From positions 158,079-222,078 of the forward strand of contig CAJNOL010000144.1 of assembly GCA_905250125.1 (NCBI GenBank): a stretch of 64,000 nucleotides of DNA, written 5' to 3'. The position numbers and the translations under genes are program-made. Below the pieces are notes generated by a model. That model saw nothing but the letters and a program-made list of their open reading frames with translations, did not search any database and had not been told where the DNA came from. Source of the DNA: Rotaria sordida (Eukaryota > Rotifera > Eurotatoria > Philodinida > Philodinidae). Below are positions 26,410 to 37,678 of the stretch, in pieces (position 1 is the first letter of the stretch; each line of letters starts with the position of its first letter).

Positions 26410-26552
26410 NNNNNNNNNNNNNNNNNNNNNNNNNNNNNNNNNNNNNNNNNNNNNNNNNNNNNNNNNNNNNNNNNNNNNNNNNNNNNNNNNNNNNNNNNNN
26501 NNNNNNNNNTCGATGTCCTATAGTGACTGATTTTCTCAGAAACTTACTCTTA
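26363..26552. repeat. Inverted repeat flanking the assembly gap
   Basis: Left of the gap, TAAGAGTAAGTGTCTGAGA is followed by CAGACATCGA. Right of it, TCGATGTCC is followed by TCTCAGAAACTTACTCTTA, the reverse complement with one mismatch in the outer 19 bases. The missing bases therefore sit between the arms of an inverted repeat, probably a fold-back element that blocked assembly. Confidence 0.6.
26410..26509. other. Assembly gap (100 N)
   Basis: Exactly 100 N, the usual placeholder for a gap of unknown size, so distances across it are not reliable. Confidence 0.98.
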
Positions 26553-26649
26553 AGTAGTATTTGATTAATAATTTATATAAATATTTCTCTTAATTTAATT
26601 GATTTAAATGTAATGTTTAAATAAATATTTATATGTTTTTTCTTTTTAG

Positions 26650-27522
26650 AATGATCTATCAAATTTGAAATGTTTCTCATTAACATGTTTTATTCCAACT
26701 AATGCATATGATAATCGATTAATACCTTTACTTCGTCGTATGACATATTTGGAAAAATTAACTCTATATATTCGTCTTGTAGATCGATCTACATTTGTTG
26801 ATGGTACTCATCTACACAATGAAATTCTCATGCATATGTCTCAACTTCATAGATTTAATTTCTATATTAGTACTCAAATTCCAATTGATGATTCAGTTCA
26901 TCGTTTATCAGATGATAATATAAACCAAACATTTAATAATATAGGTTATTATCAAACATCTTGTATTGTTGATTATTATTGTTCATTACATGCAATATCT
27001 CATGTTTTTTCACTTCCATTTTTATTTAATCGTCTTGAAATGATTACCAATAGATTTTCATCTATAATATTTTCTCATGTTACTTACTTGCAAGTGGTTG
27101 ATACAATTCAATTCAACTATAGCTTTTTCATTCGAATTACTAAAGCTTTTCCATTGTTGAAATATTTTACTATTATTAATGTGATGTCACCATTATGGAA
27201 TTTTGAGGAATATGAAGCTGATTATATTCAATCAAATTCAATTATTATATTTCCTCATCTTATTTCACTTAATATGAAGATTTTACATGAATATTATATT
27301 GAACAGTTTTTACTTGATACAAAAACTCATATACCACGTTTAATCGAATTGAAACTATATTATGAAAGTTTGGAAAATGTAACAGAGAAATTTACAAGAA
27401 ATGCAACACGAAACAACTGTGCTAATGTAAAACGAATAATCTTTTGTGACAAACATAATTATTCAAATGAACTCTATGTCTATTTTCCTTCCTTAGAGAT
27501 TGTTTCTTTTTCTATTATTTGA
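26650..27522 (+). CDS. F-box/LRR-like protein, 5' end missing
   Basis: This is the C-terminal exon, 290 residues, starting after a TTTTTTCTTTTTAG acceptor at 26649 in phase 0 (NDLSNLKCFSLTCF) and ending at TGA. It follows the pattern of a large bdelloid family in which an N-terminal F-box is followed by irregular leucine-rich segments: LIPLLRRMTYLEKLTLYI, a hydrophilic insert, HVTYLQVVD, FPLLKYFTI, IPRLIELKLYY and FPSLEIVSFS at the end. Such proteins probably act as substrate adaptors of SCF ubiquitin ligases. The exon carrying the F-box is not visible. It may lie in the N gap 140 bp upstream, or the copy may be 5'-truncated and dead. The body of the frame is intact. Confidence 0.7.
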   Translation, partial: NDLSNLKCFSLTCFIPTNAYDNRLIPLLRRMTYLEKLTLYIRLVDRSTFVDGTHLHNEILMHMSQLHRFNFYISTQIPIDDSVHRLSDDNINQTFNNIGYYQTSCIVDYYCSLHAISHVFSLPFLFNRLEMITNRFSSIIFSHVTYLQVVDTIQFNYSFFIRITKAFPLLKYFTIINVMSPLWNFEEYEADYIQSNSIIIFPHLISLNMKILHEYYIEQFLLDTKTHIPRLIELKLYYESLENVTEKFTRNATRNNCANVKRIIFCDKHNYSNELYVYFPSLEIVSFSII

Positions 27523-28750
27523 CAAAAATAATTGTGCTAAAAATTCTCATATTATATTCTTGATATCATGAACTTGAAATAAAAATCAATTATTAATAAT
27601 TGCCCTCTCTTTCTTTGTATTTATAGAAGATACTTCTTGTAAGTAAGATAATTAGTTTGTATTATTTATTTTTTAGAAAACAACAACTAATTATTATCAA
27701 TATTTTACAATTTTTAAAGAGTTAACTTGAACATGTTTCTCCTTCTCTAGCTAATGATCCATTTATTTTTTTCCTTCGTTTTGCTTATTAGTATTATGAA
27801 ACTCAATAATTGAAGAACTCGTTAAAATTGAAATTTTGAATATTTTTTTTCATTTAGTTACCTATTCTTTATGGTTCTAGATCAAAACTGCACTGTTGAA
27901 TTTGATTTGATCCGACTGAATTTTGTTTGAAATTCACAGAGAAGTCCAAAACGAGATTTGTTAACTGGATCTTATCAGAATGACGATTATTCCAACATTT
28001 TCTATCATTTGGATCTGACTAATGGAATGTTGTTCTACAATTTCACCAATCTCAGACAGGTTTTAGCTGCATTTTGCCAGACCGGACTAATTTTCTGATA
28101 GGATCGAAGAATTGGATAATTTGTCTTAGTGTTACTATTTTTCATGTGTCCTTGTATCAATAAAAGATTTCTGATAAAAACTTTACTGTTCTAGCATGAT
28201 TGAGATAAAATTCTAGCATAATACCAGATTTTATGTCTTTTAAAAAAGCTTAATATCCGTATGTTTGAACTCATTGTGAATGATTTCTTTGTTGGTAGTT
28301 GAATGCAGTGTTATATTAGGCTTGTATTGACTCATAATCTAACAAATACATTCTACGAAGTAAAATGATAACTGTTATCGAATAGACATTTAATATAGAA
28401 TGAGTTTTCTATTAGACGCAAATAGTGAACAATGAGCATCTGTGTCATTTTCTATCTTATTGTGTCTTTAACAACTTCGTTTTCTTTTCTGTTGAAATAG
28501 ATTTATGTTCTTTTCTAAAATTTTCATAGAGATACAAAAATCTGCTGATAGAATCAAAAATTTCTATTTGAGTTCCGCTGTTTTAATGCCAGAATTATGT
28601 AGATACTAAATAGATTCCACAGTAAGTTTTTGATAGATACTAAAAGAAAATTGTTGAATCTCTCTAAGAACCATTTACCCTAATTCTTTTATACAAAGCT
28701 TATCCATCTGTTATTATTTTATCGTCAAGTATCGTTTTTTGGTACTTAAT

Positions 28751-29412
28751 TCGTATTAAGCTTCATTTGGAAAATCGGTTTTTGGATCAAGAATATTTAA
28801 ATCGCTTGAAATTTTCGAGATATGTTAAGACTGTAACGGAGAAATTATGATGGGATTTTTTAGCTTGATACCATAATGTTTTCATGAAATACTCATCAAA
28901 TAAGAGTCACAAATAGCTAATTGAGCAAACCAATACTTTCCATGAGGCATTCATTCTATATATTTTATTTTTTTTAAAGAGCATTTCAGATGACATGGCC
29001 TAACAGAGTTCTTTTTTAATATTCTTACTTTCTGGTTGGAAGGAAAAAACGACAAGCCCAGTATCAGAAAAAGCTCTAAAAAATTTGACACTTTTTTAAA
29101 TCTATTTTAAGAAAATTTTTTTATAGTGTTGGATTTGTCACCTTTTTTTTCTTCCGATCAGAGAGTAAGGTTTAAAAAAAAGACACTGTCTGATGCTTTC
29201 GCCTGACATGCTCTTTCAAAAGAAAACAATGGAAAAATAAAATATATAGAGCGAAGGTCTTGTGAAGAGTATTGGGTCACTCAATTAGTTATTTGTGATT
29301 CCTGTCTGATGACTGTCTCATGGCAACATTACGATATCAAGCTGAAATTTTCAAGCGATTTGAATGTTCCTGGCCCAAAATTGATTTTTCAGTTGGACTT
29401 AAAGCTACCTAC
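28751..29412. mobile_element. Palindromic (fold-back) element
   Basis: Left text such as AAATCGCTTGAAATTTTC, TAGCTTGATACCATAATGTT, AGAGTCACAAATAGCTAATT and CTATATATTTTATTTTT recurs in the same order as reverse complement at 29210-29390. The match continues towards a centre near 29090 (AAAGAGCATTTCAG against CTGACATGCTCTTT). The arms are roughly 250-300 bp and diverged by perhaps 20%. The outer ends are fuzzy and I found no target duplication or coding capacity. Confidence 0.65.
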
Positions 29413-30174
29413 GGACAAGATCTGGATTTTTCTAGGCTCCCATTGTAATAAATTGATCGTTTAATATCACTTCAACTTGGAATTCTTATATTAATTGAAT
29501 AGAAACAACATTTAATCTAGCAATTGATCATTCTCGAATGCCTTGAGATAAGCAGTTTCTATTGTTCGACGTCAAAACTTATTGACAAAATGATTTTCTT
29601 TCAAATCGAAGATACAACCGAATAATCTTTATGAAATAATCCAATGAAAAAAAAGTGTCTTTTAAGAATAAGCGATTACTACATAACTTTATCAATGAGG
29701 TTTATTAGTAAAATAAATAATACCTACATTTTGTATTATTATCAATGATTTTTTTTTTCTTTAATTTGACAGATTTTAAGTTGTTGATAGACATGTTGCA
29801 GACAGATATCATTTTTCATCAAAACTATTCATAGTTTTTGTTTGACGCTATATTTTAGTTATCTTGAATATTCTGAAAAATGACAATGAACAGAATACAA
29901 TTATCAGCTGGCAATCATCCTAAAATGTTTACAATATATATATAAGTCATATCTCAATTGCTTTCTTGATTATGATAGATAATCTGAAAATAAATTGACT
30001 ACATTCTGTTTTACATCAAATAATTATTATATGATCAACTGTTGATTATTATTGCTTCAACGTATAATAAACCCGCATAATGAATCATCTGACTTGATGT
30101 TCATTGGTTATATTTGTAAAATAAAATCTGAATGAATATTGTCAGTTGTCTTTGATCTCTCCCGTCTTATAGCA

Positions 30175-30203
30175 GAAATAATAATAATAATAATAATAAT
30201 AAT
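30175..30203. repeat. (AAT)n microsatellite
   Basis: About nine AAT units. Confidence 0.9.
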
Positions 30204-30527
30204 GAAAAGAAAAGAAAAAAAAACGATGAAAAGAATAATGTACACAGAAGAAGAAAAAGACACGTATTACATCCATACGCTCTATTCTCTGGGCGAACAA
30301 ATTGTAATCGAACCACAGGTAACAACAGCGAGAAAATAAAAAAATAAAAACGAACAAACAATAAGAATACAACCGTTATCATATACTGATGTTGATGATG
30401 ATCAAATGTAATACAATAAGCAATTTGTGAAAGACGCGCGACCCCAAAAAAAAAAAAACATAAGAGGAACTATGTACGAGTAATAAATATTTTTCTAAAA
30501 AAATGAAACGAGTCGTGTCGTACATAT

Positions 30528-32139
30528 TTACAACGTCATTCCCATACGTTGCAATGCTAATAAAGCATTAACTGCTTTCTAAAAAAAAAACAAAAAAGAA
30601 TTAAAAAGAAATCAACTTATGAATAGAATTGTTTAACCTGCCAACGTCGTCTTATAACAAATCTACGTAGTTTTTTGGTAGATAGTTGCTTTTCAGCTAG
30701 TTCTTCCTCGCTTGGGACACTTATTAATTTTGGTCGACGAATTAACCATGGATGAGCAAGACATTGTCTTGCTGAAAGGCGTTTACTATACGAAAAAAAA
30801 AGAGAAAATAAAGTTAATATAAATATTTTTTTTTCTTTGAATTTCTACTCTTTATCTTTGACGAGTAATTTTGAAATAAAATCTTTTGCATCTTTTGATA
30901 TATCTGTAAATGATTCATCATCAAAATCATAACTAGCTCGATTTATATTAGCATATGTATCATTATCGCTTTCACCCATAAATGGACTTAAACCTGATAA
31001 TCTAAAAGAACAAAAAAAAAGTTCAATTTCTATTCTGTAATTTTATTTTTAAATTACTTACAAAACATAACAAATAACTCCAACAGACCTAAAATAAAAA
31101 ACAAACAAACAAACAAATAATCGATCTAATTTATAAATAACTAATAATCCTACCACATATCTGTACCAAATCCAACTCTATCAAAATTAATAACTTCTGG
31201 TGCAACAAATTCAGGTGTACCAAATAAAACTTTTAATTGTTTACTTGGATCAAATTTTCTTGCAAGACCAAAATCAATAATTTTTATTCTATGACCACCT
31301 CGATTAACACATAAAATATTTTCCGGCTATATAATCAAAAAAAAAACAAAAACAACTTAAATAAATCTTCGAAAAATAATTAAACAAACCTTCATATCAA
31401 GATGAACTATATTACATGAATGCATAAAACTAACACCTTCACATATTTGCATCATATATAATTCACAAAGACGTTCAGTTAATATAAAACCATCATCAAT
31501 AACACGTTCAAATAATTCTCCACCACTAATTCTAAAAAAAATAAAGAAAAAAAATTTTTGTTTTGAATAAAAAAATTCAATTTTAATTTTAATTTTTTTT
31601 TACAATTCCATAATAAGACAAATATTTCCTTTTGTTTCAAAAGCATCATAAAGTTGTAGAAGACGTGGATGTTGAAGTGCTTTCATTATTTCAATTTCAT
31701 TTAATGCTTCAATACGATCTTGTTCTTTATTTAGTTGAATAAATTTTGCTGCTAATAAATGTTGAGTTGATCTTTCACGACATTTTTTAACTTCACCAAA
31801 TTTTCCTCTAAATTTAAATATTATTTTTTCGAATAAAAATTTCTTTTTTATTGATTTTACCTTCCAAGAATTTCCATAAGTTCATATTCATCTGTAACTG
31901 ATTTATTTTTTTTTATTGTTACAATACGTGGTGAAAATGGTGGATCGACATCTAGAACACATACATATACATACGTATGATCTGATTTTCAAGACAAATT
32001 TTTATTATTACCATCTTCTAATACAACATCATGAAATGTATGATGACCACGTTGTTGCAGTACATCGGGCCTAGAAGAAAACAGAGAATGAAATTTATTT
32101 TATCATAATCATTATTTTTAACTCACATAGGAATTAATT
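30528..32139 (-). CDS. Myosin light chain kinase-like Ser/Thr kinase
   Basis: Coding exons, 5' to 3' on the minus strand: 32128-32127, 32070-32012, 31951-31861, 31807-31604, 31531-31390, 31326-31154, 31088-31062, 31001-30849, 30785-30638 and 30578-30528. The total is 1050 nt, 349 residues, with every phase consistent. The ATG is split by an intron: AT ends the 13-nt leader exon 32139-32127 and G opens the next. Kinase landmarks: glycine loop GRGKFGEV (50-57), ATP lysine K72 in AAKF, VHLDMKPEN catalytic loop (HLD as in MLCK and titin-type kinases), IIDFGLAR, FGTPEFVAPEVI, DMWSVGVICY and LSARQCLAHPWL. After the core, KKLRRFVIRRRWQKAVNALL resembles the autoinhibitory/calmodulin-binding helix of MLCK. 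Expected role: Ca2+/calmodulin-dependent phosphorylation of myosin regulatory light chain. No Ig or Fn3 domains are seen. A longer N-terminus from an upstream exon is possible. Confidence 0.88.
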
Positions 32140-32694
32140 CTATGAAGAAGGAGACAAAAAAAAAACGAATCAGTCTTTTTGTTTTGTATTACGGCATACA
32201 CGCAATAATAAATGTTTGTTATCGTACAAATGAGAAGAATAGAACAAATCGAGAGAAGAGAATTAAAAACAAATAATAGACACCGAAGATTATGATATAT
32301 ATAAATATCTTTGCACAAGTTGCATACTGATAACATCATATCACATAAGCGAGAACATAATGTTATGTCTGACATGTACATGAGATTACTGAATAACAGA
32401 GTGACGTTTATGAGTCAAAATATGTACAAAATGATTTTGTAAGAAATCTTAGAATACATGAATAGTTCTAATAGAACTATTCACACATACCTATGAAAAT
32501 ATTTGGTTTTTTTTTCTTTGATACAAATCATAAAATATAAAAAAACAATCAAATCAAATATAAAAATCTTTTTTTTCATAATCCTGTATATATGAAATAA
32601 GACAGATGATTGTATTTTCCTTATTGATTAACTTACTATAGTATATATGTGATTAGTAGAGCGAAGCGTTAGTATGTAAATATATATGTATTTG
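32140..32694. other. Spacer between kinase and upstream ORF
   Basis: AT-rich. On the minus strand it ends with a strong pyrimidine tract and CATAG acceptor just before the kinase leader exon. I could not place an exon that would join the upstream disordered ORF to the kinase in frame. Confidence 0.5.
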
Positions 32695-33858
32695 TTACCC
32701 GTAAAGTCGAATAAGTGAATCTCTTTTGTATTTTAATGGTAGATTTGTATTTATAGTTATGATTTCTGTTATTGAATTTTGTAATAAATTTGTTTCTGAT
32801 AAAATTTTTTCCGAAGTTGATATTTGACGATATTGATCAATTAAATTAACATCAGATGAACAAAAACGATTTGTTAATGTAGATGTTTGTATTTGTTGTT
32901 GATGTTGTTCAAAATCTTCATTGATTGAACATAATGGTACAATAGTTGATGGTGTTGAAGAAATTGTACGAGTAAATGTAGTAACTGGTGGAAAAGGTGA
33001 ATTAGCTCGTTTAAAAGTATTTGTATTAGAAATAAATTGACGTTGTTTTTGAGTTGAAGCTATTGTTGGACGAGCAAAACCAGGAGGTGATGGTGCATTC
33101 GATGATGATGAATATGATGATGAACAAGTTGAATCTGTTGTTGCACTTGTACTTGAACGTGATAATGTTACAGATTCTTTATTAGCATTATTAATCACAG
33201 CAACCATTCTATGTACTGTAGAATTAGTATCAGTTTCAATAATTTCGACCTGTTGTTTTTGTTGTTGAGATATTTGTTTAAGTTGAGACCATGTTTTTGT
33301 TAAAGGAGTTTTTGGACTAACAGGTGGTGGAATAGGTCTATTATGATTAGCTATTTTTTCACAGATAATAATTGGTTGAGGTTTATTATGATTATGATTA
33401 TGATTATGATTATGATTATTATTCTTTTTTGAAGTAAATGGAATAGGAGAAGAAGTATCAACAACGACAATTGGTGGAGTTCGTGGAGAATTTCCATTTT
33501 TTCTTGTACCTTCCCATTGTTTAACAAAAACGCTGCGAATTGGAGAAGATACTTTTGTATGATTATTCATTGATGATGAAGCAGCTTGTGATTCAAATTG
33601 ACGAATTATATTAGCAACCCGAGATGAAAGTACACGATTTTTAAATAGTTGACATTGAATTTCTAAATGAATTGGTGATGATTCGACTAGTGATAATGAT
33701 GATTGTGAAAGTTGTAAAGTTGATAATAATGATGAAGATGATGGTACAGATTGGGGTCGCAGAAAAAAAGGGGTTGACTGTTTGTTATTGTTACTATTCG
33801 TCGTCGTCGTCAAATCGTTCACGGATGTCCAACGTTGGATGAACGTTGATGATGACAT
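32695..33858 (-). CDS. Disordered Ser/Asn-rich protein, 387 aa
   Basis: A single long open frame starting MSSSTFIQRWTSVNDLTTTT and ending at TAA after DSLIRLYG. It is low-complexity throughout (Ser, Thr, Asn, Gln) with an Asn-His dipeptide run (about five NH pairs) and proline clusters (RPIPPPVSPKTPL, NAPSPPGFARP). Many SP/TP sites suggest phospho-regulation. Short segments such as VANIIRQFESQ and VFVKQWEGTRKN may form helices. No domain was recognised. The gene lies just upstream of the kinase on the same strand, and its last codons overlap a possible donor (GG|GTAAC), so it might be an N-terminal part of the kinase gene. However, splicing directly to the kinase leader exon puts the kinase out of frame. 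Confidence 0.6.
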   Translation of the reverse strand: MSSSTFIQRWTSVNDLTTTTNSNNNKQSTPFFLRPQSVPSSSSLLSTLQLSQSSLSLVESSPIHLEIQCQLFKNRVLSSRVANIIRQFESQAASSSMNNHTKVSSPIRSVFVKQWEGTRKNGNSPRTPPIVVVDTSSPIPFTSKKNNNHNHNHNHNHNKPQPIIICEKIANHNRPIPPPVSPKTPLTKTWSQLKQISQQQKQQVEIIETDTNSTVHRMVAVINNANKESVTLSRSSTSATTDSTCSSSYSSSSNAPSPPGFARPTIASTQKQRQFISNTNTFKRANSPFPPVTTFTRTISSTPSTIVPLCSINEDFEQHQQQIQTSTLTNRFCSSDVNLIDQYRQISTSEKILSETNLLQNSITEIITINTNLPLKYKRDSLIRLYG

Positions 33859-34978
33859 TTTTTTTTTCTCTCTCTCTTTCTCTCCCTCCCTCCTTTTTTT
33901 TTTCTTCCTATGTTCAATGTAGAACAGTAAAAATTATTACAGCAAGCAACGAGCACACCACCATGTTGATCGGTATCATCGACTACGACGACAATAATAA
34001 AGAAGAAGAAGAAGAAGTACGTAACATAGTACACACGTGCATTTATGTGTGTCAACTTCAACCTCCTGCACACATTGTATAAAAATATTCGTCGGTTACT
34101 CGAAGGAGAAATCAACCGTATGCATAAGTCGTTAAAAAAGAGAAAGAAAGGATGGATAAAAAAAAAAAAAAAGAATTTAATGTATAATAAAATGGTGATA
34201 ATGGTTCTCTCTACAAAAACAGAAAGAAAAAATAAAATAAAATAAAAAAAAAAAAAAGGTATGATTGAAATAGACATAACCATCTGACGATGTTTGCATG
34301 TCATAAATATATTTTATAATAACAAGTGATCTCTTTCGAAAAGTATTTAAATATTTGATTATATAAAAACAAATGCATAATAAGATGAAACAAATTTGTA
34401 TATGAAATAAATAATTTGAAATGAACTCGTCTGAAGCCTTTTTCTTTTTCGAATGTCTACTTGTGTCCTTCGATACTCTTTTATTTGGTTTGTTAACATT
34501 GATTTTTTCTCATGTGAGTCATTAGATAGAAATATCTGTGTGCTCGATTGCCCGCCAATAAAGGTCGTATTATTATGCATAATTCATACGCCAAGGTCAA
34601 GGCTATTCTATGAAGTGATGACGGCGAATTGAACATATTCATTGCTTTTCGATATCGAAAGTATAATTTATATTGATCTTTGTTTTTTTTTTTCTTCAAG
34701 AGAAGAGAGAAAAAAAAACAGTATGCTGGAAAGTATCATATTACACCATATAGAAAGAAAATAGAAGGAAAAAAAAATGCTTGTTTTTATATGTATTGAT
34801 GATAGACAAATGGACACATCCTACAGATAAGGTGCATCAAGAAATCATAGAATCGAATAATTATAGATATATTTCAAATAATTTTTTTTTCAAATCTAAG
34901 TATTATACCTTATTAATAAGTAGAATTGAAGGTAATCTCATTAAATAAGAAAAAAGATAATAGGAAAAGAATTTAATC
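33859..34978. other. Spacer, low-complexity
   Basis: Long pyrimidine/purine tracts next to the start at 33858, then AT-rich sequence. Overlapping frames on both strands here are homopolymer artefacts. Confidence 0.5.
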
Positions 34979-35746
34979 TTACTGTTTTGATATCGTAGTC
35001 GATGATGTTACAGGTTGATGTTGTTGTTTATTTTTATTTGCTGTTGGTGTAACATTATCTGATGTTTTTGATAATTGTTTTTTATTTAATGGTTTATCTT
35101 CTTGATGTTCGATTTTAGTTTCAGTTTTAATTATATTTGATGGAATATTTGATTGTTTAATAGAATGTATTGATGAAACAATTCGTTCGGGTATTTTCGC
35201 TATACTTGAACGTTTAAGTTTAGAAGATTCTAATAATTTATTTTGATTTGTTAATATTAAACTTGATCGTCGATCGGTAGGAACAGGTGCTAAACTCGCT
35301 CTTTTTAATTGATTCAATGATTTTGATGTTGAAGATGAAGAAATAGAATTAATCGTTTCATTTGATTTCATAAGATTTGAAGATTTGGAATGATTGACGT
35401 TCAATTGAAAAGAATTACTTACTTCACTATGTGTTGATGTCGATACAAGTCCAATCGTAGACTTACTTTTTATCGAATTTTCAAGAGATTTTTTTATTGA
35501 TTCTGGTGTTTTTGATGATGATGTTTGATTAAGATTATTTTTATTTGTTTCATTTTGTGAACGAAAATCACTCACTGTTTTGTTTTCTGTTAAAGTAGAT
35601 GTTCCTGTATTAATCGAATTTTGCTCAGTTGATGGATTTAATGGTCGTTGAGGTTGTTTATTTGAATCTTTAGGTTTTAATTGAATACCAAATTTATTGG
35701 CTACCTTATCTTTATTAAATGCACCAAGACCCGGTGTACCGCTCAT
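34979..35746 (-). CDS. Disordered Ser/Lys/Asn-rich protein
   Basis: Open frame of 255 residues starting MSGTPGLGAFNKDKVANKFG. It is rich in Ser, Lys, Asn and Thr, with repeated basic-Ser patterns (LKRASLAPVP, DRRSSLIL, LKRSSIAKIPERI) that look like basophilic kinase sites. No folded domain is seen. Near the stop the sequence reads CA|GTAAGATT, a good donor. The frame may therefore continue: exon 35746-34983, then an acceptor such as CTGTAG near 34830 would add about ten residues. Unspliced, it stops right after SKQ. The composition is very different from random AT-rich frames and the ATG context is clear, so I accept it as a gene of unknown function. Confidence 0.6.
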   Translation of the reverse strand: MSGTPGLGAFNKDKVANKFGIQLKPKDSNKQPQRPLNPSTEQNSINTGTSTLTENKTVSDFRSQNETNKNNLNQTSSSKTPESIKKSLENSIKSKSTIGLVSTSTHSEVSNSFQLNVNHSKSSNLMKSNETINSISSSSTSKSLNQLKRASLAPVPTDRRSSLILTNQNKLLESSKLKRSSIAKIPERIVSSIHSIKQSNIPSNIIKTETKIEHQEDKPLNKKQLSKTSDNVTPTANKNKQQHQPVTSSTTISKQ

Positions 35747-37678
35747 TTGTTTATATTAAACGATCTTTTTTTCTTTCTTTCTCAAACTACCAACGATGAT
35801 TTCATCAGTTGTTGTTGCTGTCTTTTGTATACGTATCTTTACTGAGAATAATCTATCTCTCGCATTCTTATTCCTAAGAATAGAACCAAAAACAAGCATC
35901 CTTATAAAAAAAAAAGGCAAGCAATTCTTTTCTTATTGACTGTAGAAAAAGACGAAGAAATATCTTCTTTTTTTTTTTTTATATTTTTTTCCTTGTTCTT
36001 GTTTCTCTCTGATACTTATGTGCAAAGTACTGTCGTGATATCGAACTACGTACAAAACAGAAAAACAAGAATAGGAAAAAAAAGGAGGCCTTGGTGCTAG
36101 TGTTAAATGGCAATGGATGATATTACTGTGATTGTGATTATGCGACATCAATGATGGTGCTTCTACCAGCACGTCTTTATCATTAGACGTACATAGAAAA
36201 ATCATAGAAATAATCTTGTTTTACGATAATAATAGAATTTATTTTTCTTTTCTTTTTATTTTATCAAGAAATAATCTTTAGAGACTTTTATAATAAATAA
36301 ATTCATTTTAATTCACTATCACAATAATCAAAAATTAGTTCAACATATTGTTTGTTTCATTTCCAGATGATATTTATCGTAAAGAATCTTTATATAGTAA
36401 ACAATATGTCAGCTGCTTCTTCTTATTCCACAAATAGTCAAACAAGTTTTATCTGTAACGACATTCATTTGATTGTTCTATACAATGCATCAGATGAAGT
36501 ATGCTTTTCTTTTACCGAAATTTGATAAACTCGAACTATATTTGATTTATATTTATCTATAATTCTTGATTATTCTAGAAAAATAAAAATAATGTATTCT
36601 CTGATAAATGTTCATTCTATTGAACTATGAACACATATTCCATAGAATTATCAATAAATTAAACCTCTGTCATTGACTTATTTGGCTAAACATCAATTAT
36701 TATAGAAAGAACAATATCAATCAATCAAATCATATATTTAGACATATGTTTTATATATATCTATATATATATATATATAGACTCAATGAAAACTTCTACT
36801 ATTGACGATTGATTGCTTAATAATATTTTCTGATAGTAACGGTCAATTATGCATGAAGATAACTAGAACAGAATAATACAAATTTTTGTCTAAAGGAATT
36901 TGATCAGTGTAAATAATTAAAATGTTTTTAATGTATATAAAAACAAAAATTTCGGTTATATCTATCAGTTATTAAATAATTTCTTTAATAGGATTCAAAA
37001 GATTTGTTAATCAATATGAACTTTATAGAATCAATCAACAGTTGTTTATGTCATTCATATCTGTCAAATGTTATCAATCTATTATAAAACGCCCTAAGGG
37101 TACAAATTTGTCTCATAAGAATAATTTCTTGTATTTTTTATAATTTATTCTACTGTTATGTCTAATGTCAATCGATGAAGATATGTCAATTTTTCACTGT
37201 TCTTTATCTATCTATTAGATTTTAATTTTAAAATTTTTCTTTTCGATTTCTAATTTCTTTATTTTTATATATAAATAAAATGAACCTTTTATTGAATGCC
37301 AAACATACATATTATTTCCCTGTTTTTGTTTTGCACATATATGTAGAAAAAAGAAAAAAGAAAACTGCTCAGACAATAACCACGGTCTACATTCAGCCGG
37401 GTGAAAAAAAACCAAAACAAAGAAAAAAAAAAAGAAGAAAACAACGTTTGAAGAGAAATAATGACGTAGAAAGAGTAGGAAAGAGGAGAAGAAATAGAGA
37501 AATAAGAAAACAAATAAGTAAAGGCAAAAGAAAACAACAAGTATAAATAATAGCTGAAATACACACATATTAATATTATCTTATTTTTTCTCTTAATATC
37601 TCTCTCTCTGTCACTCTCAATCTCGTCGAAAAAAAAAAAAACGAAGATTAATGCAATGTAAATATGCGATTATGTTTA
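35747..37678. other. Intergenic region
   Basis: No gene supported. Contains a TA microsatellite near 36755-36779. The overlapping Lys/Arg-rich and Phe-rich frames at 37215-37568 are opposite readings of purine/pyrimidine tracts. Confidence 0.5.

Larger units (their letters stand above)
27523..30527. other. Intergenic region
   Basis: No gene supported. It contains the palindromic element at 28751-29412. A stretch at about 27880-28110 has weakly repeated ATCYGACT-like words. An AAT microsatellite is at 30175-30203; open frames around it on both strands are low-complexity by-products. Confidence 0.5.

Noticed and set aside
30139..30382. Three overlapping frames around an AAT repeat
   Set aside because: By-products of the microsatellite and nearby A runs.
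33819..34304. 161-residue minus-strand frame upstream of the disordered ORF
   Set aside because: Phe/Arg homopolymer reading through pyrimidine tracts and overlapping the 5' end of a better-supported frame.
37215..37568. Overlapping frames rich in Lys/Arg (plus) and Phe (minus)
   Set aside because: Mirror readings of one purine/pyrimidine tract; no domain, no splice context.
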